Source: Synergistaceae bacterium (lineage in GTDB: Bacteria > Synergistota > Synergistia > Synergistales > Aminobacteriaceae). From it: DNA of 35,995 bases. Position 1 is the stretch's first letter. Every line of letters starts with the position of its first letter. Positions 31,919 through 35,995 of this stretch are shown here, one piece after another. Location: positions 1 to 35,995 of the forward strand of contig JAFSUD010000096.1 of the NCBI GenBank assembly GCA_017445405.1, given 5' to 3'. The notes below the pieces were generated by a model that saw nothing but the letters and a program-made list of their open reading frames with translations, was not told the origin of the DNA and made no database searches. Made by a program: the position numbers and the translations under genes.

Positions 31919-32509
31919 TTACTCTGCGGTCTCTGGTTTCTCTTCGGGCTTCGGTGCTGGTGCAGGAGGAACATTGCGGTTGATTTCCTGCTGTTTCCTG
32001 AAGGCCTCTATCTGCTCTATACGCTTCCCGAATTTCCACGCCTCTATTTCCTGCTCTGCCTTCTGAATCTGCGTGAACACTTCAAGAGCCTTTGCCTTGT
32101 CGATGGGCTTCTGTGAAAGTGCTGCATCAAGGTCGATGCGTAATTTTGCGACTTCAACAGCTTTAGCCTTTATGTCTTCGGGCATGTCAGGAGCAAACAT
32201 CATCCTTCCGAATCCGCCTTTACGTCCGCGTCCTCCAAAGTCTCCGGGCATTCCCTGAGGGCCGAAATTCCCGCCTCTGTCGTTGCCTCTGCCCCTGCCG
32301 CAATAGCACGGCTCACCGGAAAACTGAGGATTCATGCGAGGGTTAGGCATGCTGCCTGCCTGAGGTGCCGGCTGTCCGGGCTGTCCCTGCACTGCCTGAG
32401 GAGGCGGAGGGAGTCTGCGTCCCTGTTCGCGAGCACGAGGCTGCGCTAAAGCTGATCCTGCTACACACACTACTGCAATTACTGCGGCTACTGCTAATAC
32501 TTTCTTCAT
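31919..32509 (-). CDS. Exported Spy/CpxP-like protein with Pro/Gly-rich N-terminal half
   Basis: Protein of 196 aa with a signal peptide (1-22, SALA). Residues about 23-100 are rich in P, G, R and Q (RRLPPPPQAVQGQPGQPAPQ, CYCGRGRGNDRGG). Residues about 105-175 form helices with MPEDIKAKAVEVAKLRIDLDAAL, like the helical hairpin of Spy/CpxP/ZraP (LTXXQ) periplasmic chaperones and metal sensors. ATG follows GGAGGTAACAACCA. The neighbouring OmpR-type two-component system suggests an envelope stress role. The helix family call is moderate. Confidence 0.72.
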   Translation of the reverse strand: MKKVLAVAAVIAVVCVAGSALAQPRAREQGRRLPPPPQAVQGQPGQPAPQAGSMPNPRMNPQFSGEPCYCGRGRGNDRGGNFGPQGMPGDFGGRGRKGGFGRMMFAPDMPEDIKAKAVEVAKLRIDLDAALSQKPIDKAKALEVFTQIQKAEQEIEAWKFGKRIEQIEAFRKQQEINRNVPPAPAPKPEEKPETAE

Positions 32510-32590
32510 TGGTTGTTACCTCCGTTAATGTTGCTATCTATATTGCGGACGGCTGCATTCATTTTTCAGAACCAGCCGCTTAACTGGCTT

Positions 32591-32998
32591 TTACTTCCTG
32601 AACTCCGGCGGCCTCTTGTCGGGCGAATGTGCTCCCGGAGGAGGCGGCATTCTGTTATCCCTGCTCATCGGCGGCATCGGAGGACGGTTTCCCTGCATGT
32701 CCGGCGGTCTCCTGTCCGGTGAACGCGTACCCGGAGGAGGCGGCATTCTGTTATCCCTGCTCGCTGGCGGCATCGGAGGGCGGTTATTCTGATTCATCTC
32801 CGGCGGCCTCTGGTTGGGAACTTGCGCTGTTCTCGGAGGCTCGGGTCTGCTGTTCTGCTCGAGCTTCGGAAGGAGCTTCGCACGGTTCGCTGCTGCTGCC
32901 TTAACTTCTCCGTTCACTCCGGCAAATGCTGCTCCGGAAACTGCTAACACTCCTGCTACTGCTAATCCTGCTAATACTTTATTCTTCATCTTCATCAT
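32591..32998 (-). CDS. Exported proline-rich repeat protein
   Basis: Protein of 135 aa with a signal peptide (about 1-27) and a mature part dominated by Pro, Arg, Asn and Met. Two nearly equal 32-residue units (NRPPMPPxSRDNRMPPPPG, then xxSPDxRPP) make up the C-terminal half, encoded by 96-bp DNA repeats at 32605-32700 and 32701 onward. ATG 32998 is very close to AAAGGAG; ATG 32995 is equally possible. No enzymatic motif. The extended composition suggests a wall-spanning or surface-binding polypeptide. Confidence 0.72.
   Translation of the reverse strand: MMKMKNKVLAGLAVAGVLAVSGAAFAGVNGEVKAAAANRAKLLPKLEQNSRPEPPRTAQVPNQRPPEMNQNNRPPMPPASRDNRMPPPPGTRSPDRRPPDMQGNRPPMPPMSRDNRMPPPPGAHSPDKRPPEFRK
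32605..32790. repeat. Two 96-bp coding repeats
   Basis: Units begin at 32605 and 32701 and share most bases, including GGAGGAGGCGGCATTCTGTT. The second is slightly incomplete at its end. They encode the two proline-rich units of the exported protein. Confidence 0.75.
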
Positions 32999-33024
32999 TT
33001 CTCCTTTCTGTAATCTGTCTGTCT

Positions 33025-33405
33025 TTACCAGCGGGGCGGAGGGGGCGGCATATGTCCTCTCGGCTCGTGCGGAGGAGGCGGCATGTGTCCTCCCGGCTCA
33101 GGCGCAAATCCTCTTCTGTCTCCCGGTCTCGGCTGAGGAGGCGGCATGTGTCCTCTCGGCCCGTAATCCGGCGGGGGCGGAACGTGTCCTCTCGGCCCGT
33201 ACTCCGGAGGCGGGGGCATGTGTCTTCCCGGTCCGTAGTCTGGAGGAGGCGGCATATGTCCTCTTGCCTCAGTCTCGTTTCGCTTAAAGACTACTTCTAC
33301 TTTGTCAAGTTCTATTCCCTTTGCGTGTGCCGGAACGCTCCCGTAAAACACGCTTCCTGCTGCCAAAACTGCTAATGCTGCTATGTACTTCCTTGTTCTC
33401 TTCAT
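33025..33405 (-). CDS. Exported His/Pro-rich repeat protein
   Basis: Protein of 126 aa with a signal peptide (about 1-28, VPAHA). After about 20 ordinary residues (IELDKVEVVFKRNETEA) it becomes a repeat of about 12 residues, RGHMPPPPDYGP and variants, with roughly seven copies; each copy carries one His-Met pair. Regular His and Met in a Pro frame suggest metal binding, but that is inference. It is the first gene of the minus-strand set and diverges from the OmpR-type regulator across a 99-base gap. Ribosome site AGGAGGTCGAACGAA. Confidence 0.72.
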   Translation of the reverse strand: MKRTRKYIAALAVLAAGSVFYGSVPAHAKGIELDKVEVVFKRNETEARGHMPPPPDYGPGRHMPPPPEYGPRGHVPPPPDYGPRGHMPPPQPRPGDRRGFAPEPGGHMPPPPHEPRGHMPPPPPRW

Positions 33406-33451
33406 TTCGTTCGACCTCCTTGCTTCAACGCTGATAGAATAGTCCTAGAAT

Positions 33452-33489
33452 GTGAACCAGTTGTGAAATGAAAATGTGATTTTTGTGAA
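33452..33489. promoter_or_regulatory. GTGAA direct repeats between the His/Pro-rich gene and the response regulator
   Basis: GTGAA occurs at 33452, 33463 and 33485, with GTGAT at 33476. The first two are 11 bp apart, one helical turn, as in sites bound by OmpR-family regulators. They lie just before the regulator ATG and upstream of the divergent His/Pro-rich gene. Confidence 0.35.
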
Positions 33490-33504
33490 GGAGGATATTT
33501 ATTC

Positions 33505-34188
33505 ATGAAGTTGTTGATTGTTGAGGATGAAGCACCTATAGCTGAAGTCCTCACAGCTTACGCCAAACGTGAAGGCTACGAGACTGTCTACGCTCCCGAC
33601 GGCATGAAGGCTCTGGAGATATTCGAACATGATGATATTGACATGGTCATTCTAGACCTCATGCTCCCCAAACTCAGCGGTGAAGAAGTCTGCAGAAGAA
33701 TCCGGGAGAAGTCCTCAGTGCCTATCATCATGCTGACGGCCAAGTCCAGCGAATCAGATGTTGTTGAAGGCCTCGACTTAGGAGCAAACGATTACGTCGC
33801 AAAGCCCTTCAGCCCCCGAGTCCTGATGGCCCGCATCCGTGCACAGCTCAGGCCTCGTGAATCGCGGGACAACATAGCTTCGGGACTCTGTGCCGGAGGA
33901 AGGATAGAGATTGACCCCGAACGAGTCGAACTCCGCAAGGACGGCATACCCATTCCTGTAACGAAGAGTGAGTTTCTCATCTTCTCGACCCTCGCCTCAA
34001 GGCCTATCCGCACATGGAGCAGGGAAGAGATAATACGTTCTGCACTCGGAGATGATTACGACGGCTTCGACAGGACTATTGACACGTACATTAAGAACCT
34101 CCGAAAGAAATTAGCCGAGCCAAGCCACGAAAACGGCTGGATAAAGACGATATACGGTTTCGGCTACAGGTTCGACGATGAGAAATAG
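33505..34188 (+). CDS. OmpR-family response regulator
   Basis: Protein of 227 aa. The receiver domain has E7-D8, phospho-acceptor D51 and K100 (YVAKPFSP); the winged-helix domain (about 128-224) ends with DTYIKNLRKKL and TIYGFGYRF. ATG follows AAGGAGGATATTTATTC. It is co-transcribed and overlaps the kinase gene by 11 bases. Divergent Pro/His-rich and Spy-like exported genes resemble BaeR or CpxR targets, so envelope or metal stress is a reasonable guess. Autoregulation through the GTGAA repeats is possible. Confidence 0.95.
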   Translation: MKLLIVEDEAPIAEVLTAYAKREGYETVYAPDGMKALEIFEHDDIDMVILDLMLPKLSGEEVCRRIREKSSVPIIMLTAKSSESDVVEGLDLGANDYVAKPFSPRVLMARIRAQLRPRESRDNIASGLCAGGRIEIDPERVELRKDGIPIPVTKSEFLIFSTLASRPIRTWSREEIIRSALGDDYDGFDRTIDTYIKNLRKKLAEPSHENGWIKTIYGFGYRFDDEK

Positions 34189-35566
34189 ATCCCTGCGTTC
34201 ACACTTTCTCCTGCTGTATGTTCTGCTGGCTGTGCTTTCCGGAATAGTTGTGCCCGCATTAAGTGCATGGTTCAGCGTAAACACTTTCAGGACGTATCAG
34301 GTTCAGAGACGGCAGGCGGACATTGAGAACTTGGGCGAGTCTCTTGCGGCACTCTACAGCGAGGAGGGCGGAGTCTGGAAGCGCAGGCGTGTGATGGATA
34401 TTCTGCGTCCTGCTCCGCAATGGGCAGGAATGATTATCTCGCTGATTGACGGCAGCAATAACGAGGTCTTCACGTTACGGCCTATGCAGCAGATGCCTCA
34501 CAGAGGACGCAGTAACACCAGCAATACCCCTCCTGCTCCGGAGTCTGACAACTCGGAGTCCGAGCATATTACCCTGAAACTTGGCCGGGACGGACGCATC
34601 GGCAGACTCGAGATCGAGCGTCGTCTTCCTTCAGGACGCTATGAGGTGTCATTCATCACGTACCTCACGCGCTACACACTATACGGCGCATTAATCATGA
34701 TTGCTGCTGCCTGCGGACTCGGCTATTTCGTGTCAGGGAGACTCAGCCGTCCGGTCATAAGGGCGATTGAGAGAACAAAGAGCATCTCACGCGGGGAATA
34801 TGCCTCCGAAGAGTCTGCAAGTGCTGTGGGAATCCGTGAACTCGATGCACTCACTAAAGGCGTTGAGGATTTGGGAAGATCCCTCGCAGCTCAGGAGAAG
34901 CTCCGTCGCAGGCTCATGGTTGATGTAGCCCACGAACTCCGGACTCCCCTCACGGTTACCAGGACTCAGCTCGAGGCGATCGCTGATGGAATACTCGAGC
35001 CGACTCCCGAGAGGCTGACTCTGTGCGTGAGCGAGATGCAGAGACTCGCCGACCTCATCGGCAACATAGACTCGCTTACCCGTCTTGAAGGCGAAGTGAT
35101 TACCCTGCACACAGAGAGCACGGACATGCGGGAGTTCCTGATGCCCGTAGCAGAAAGTTTCAGGCCTGTGTTCGCGAAGTCGGGAATAACTCTCACAGCC
35201 AGCCTCGAGTCCGGGTGCGTTTGCGAGATAGACGGAGATAACTTCAGACACGTGATAGATAACCTTCTGAGCAATGCACTGCGCTACACTGACGAGGGAG
35301 GAAGAGTCGAGGTGAAACTCTGCCGTGAAGGCAAGAATGCAGTTATCAGTGTGAGTGATACCGGTATAGGCATTGCGGATAAAGACCTGCCGAACATCTT
35401 TGAGAGGTTCTACAGGGCAGACGAGTCGAGGGCACGCGTTACTGGAGGGAGCGGAGTAGGACTTGCGATCGTGAAGGCATCAGTTGAGGCACACGGAGGA
35501 GAAATCAGAGTTGAGAGCGAGAAGGGAAAAGGGAGCTGTTTCACGATAACTTTACCCGCTGCATAA
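34178..35566 (+). CDS. Membrane sensor histidine kinase (HAMP, HisKA, HATPase)
   Basis: Kinase of 462 aa: TM1 at about 10-32, a periplasmic sensor region of about 130 residues with a Pro/Ser/Asn-rich linker (GRSNTSNTPPAPESDNSES), TM2 at about 165-187, HAMP (188-240), phospho-acceptor H252 in DVAHELRTPLT, then an ATPase domain with NLLSNALRYTD, DTGIGI and GGSGVGLAIV. The architecture is that of BaeS/CpxA. The ATG lies inside the regulator gene. No clear terminator follows. Confidence 0.95.
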   Translation: MRNRSLRSHFLLLYVLLAVLSGIVVPALSAWFSVNTFRTYQVQRRQADIENLGESLAALYSEEGGVWKRRRVMDILRPAPQWAGMIISLIDGSNNEVFTLRPMQQMPHRGRSNTSNTPPAPESDNSESEHITLKLGRDGRIGRLEIERRLPSGRYEVSFITYLTRYTLYGALIMIAAACGLGYFVSGRLSRPVIRAIERTKSISRGEYASEESASAVGIRELDALTKGVEDLGRSLAAQEKLRRRLMVDVAHELRTPLTVTRTQLEAIADGILEPTPERLTLCVSEMQRLADLIGNIDSLTRLEGEVITLHTESTDMREFLMPVAESFRPVFAKSGITLTASLESGCVCEIDGDNFRHVIDNLLSNALRYTDEGGRVEVKLCREGKNAVISVSDTGIGIADKDLPNIFERFYRADESRARVTGGSGVGLAIVKASVEAHGGEIRVESEKGKGSCFTITLPAA

Positions 35567-35601
35567 CAAGCCCAATAACTTATCTGGTTTAAGATTTTGC
35601 A

Positions 35602-35610
35602 TGATATACT
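35602..35610 (+). promoter_or_regulatory. Extended -10 promoter before the last gene
   Basis: TGATATACT (TG, one base, TATACT) is a good extended -10, 36 bases before the start at 35646. The -35 region is poor, as is usual for this promoter type. Confidence 0.5.
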
Positions 35611-35645
35611 TCAACAAATCCATAATCCCATAACAGAAGGAGTGT

Positions 35646-35995
35646 ATGTATCAGTTGAAGGAAGAGATACCAGTATTACGAATAGGGAAATACCAGCCTC
35701 GTTACCCCCTCATTCAGGGAGGAATGGGAGTAGACATATCCGGGCCTAACCTAGCGGGGCATGTTGCTAAGTGCGGAGCTATAGGGACGATTGCCAGCGT
35801 CGGGATAGCTCATGATTCGCCGTTGTTCCAGCTCGACAAGCACAACTACTTTGACGCAAACGAGGTAGTCATCAAAGAGGCCATAGCTCAGGCCAAGAAG
35901 ATAGCAGGCCCGGAAGGCATCATAGCCGTGAACTGCATGGTGGCATTGACGGATTACGACCGGCAGGTTCGCTCGTCAGCAGAGGGCGGAGCAAA
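35646..35995 (+). CDS. Nitronate monooxygenase/FabK-like flavoprotein, partial
   Basis: The first 116 codons of a gene cut by the window end. The protein begins MYQLKEEIPVLRIGKYQPRY, followed by PLIQGGMGVDISG, AGHVAKCGAIGTIASVG and IAVNCMVAL, the FMN-barrel start typical of the 2-nitropropane dioxygenase/NMO family, which includes the enoyl-ACP reductase FabK. Longer NMO-like enzymes with this QPRYPLIQGGMG start are common in anaerobes. ATG 35646 follows AGAAGGAGTGT; the spacing is short. Which branch it belongs to cannot be decided without the rest. Confidence 0.82.
   Translation, partial: MYQLKEEIPVLRIGKYQPRYPLIQGGMGVDISGPNLAGHVAKCGAIGTIASVGIAHDSPLFQLDKHNYFDANEVVIKEAIAQAKKIAGPEGIIAVNCMVALTDYDRQVRSSAEGGA

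Noticed and set aside
33025-33260. Regular ~36-bp repeats as a CRISPR array
   Set aside because: Units are contiguous without spacers, imperfect, and encode RGHMPPPP repeats inside a signal-peptide protein; no cas genes are nearby.
32629-33375. Several plus-strand frames opposite the Pro-rich genes
   Set aside because: They are reverse readings of repetitive Pro/Gly codons (Arg/Ser/Ala-rich), without ribosome sites; the minus-strand proteins have proper signal peptides and strong ribosome sites.

Overview
The window reads as chromosomal DNA of a Gram-negative, probably anaerobic, gut- or rumen-type bacterium. The TAXI-type TRAP carboxylate transporter, the many small proteins with Sec signal peptides and the tight gene packing would suit Synergistota, but that assignment is tentative because no ribosomal RNA or other clear phylogenetic marker is present. 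No tRNA, rRNA, CRISPR array, transposase or phage gene was seen.

Layout. (1) 1-2752, minus: a single-chain restriction-modification protein of Type ISP architecture (nuclease, helicase, methylase), cut by the window start and carrying a G-rich heptamer repeat in frame. (2) 2876-3630, minus: two small exported PepSY proteins; one has a 13-G tract where its ribosome binding site should be. (3) 3796-14454, minus: a catabolic island for an organic or sugar acid, comprising a four-carbon acid sugar kinase, an exported ankyrin protein, an iron-type alcohol dehydrogenase, a DapA-family lyase, a PdxA2-like dehydrogenase, a TAXI binding protein, a frameshifted SDR, a fused TRAP permease and an FrdA/SdhA-like flavoprotein. 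(4) 14648-16584, plus: a divergent LytTR response regulator and HPK10-type histidine kinase. LytTR-like direct repeats lie in the shared upstream region, next to a good promoter for the island. Four tandem DcrB/PsbP-like exported paralogues follow (16599-18351). (5) 18565-23204, plus: glycogen genes glgP, glgA and glgC. (6) 23275-26038: four exported proteins of unknown role. (7) 25992-30466, minus: an aminotransferase, mnmA and a complete EcoRI-type restriction-modification pair. The R gene is very similar to EcoRI itself. An old 328-bp tandem duplication covers the mnmA/R-gene junction. (8) 30566-31864, plus: an exported papain-like protease. (9) 31919-33405, minus: three exported Pro/Gly/His-rich proteins, one with a Spy/CpxP-like C-terminus, divergent from an OmpR-type two-component system (33505-35566). 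(10) 35646-end: start of a nitronate monooxygenase/FabK-like gene.

How they may work together. The acid island looks like import (TRAP), phosphorylation (kinase), oxidation and decarboxylation (PdxA2-like) plus extra redox and aldolase chemistry not present in the described threonate pathways, probably switched on by the LytTR system. The EcoRI pair appears to have been inserted directly behind mnmA, with the R gene start originally overlapping the mnmA stop. I found no GAATTC site in the window by eye. The OmpR-type system with neighbouring Pro-rich and Spy-like proteins resembles an envelope stress module. All protein identifications come from recognising motifs and family sequence patterns; no search was run.
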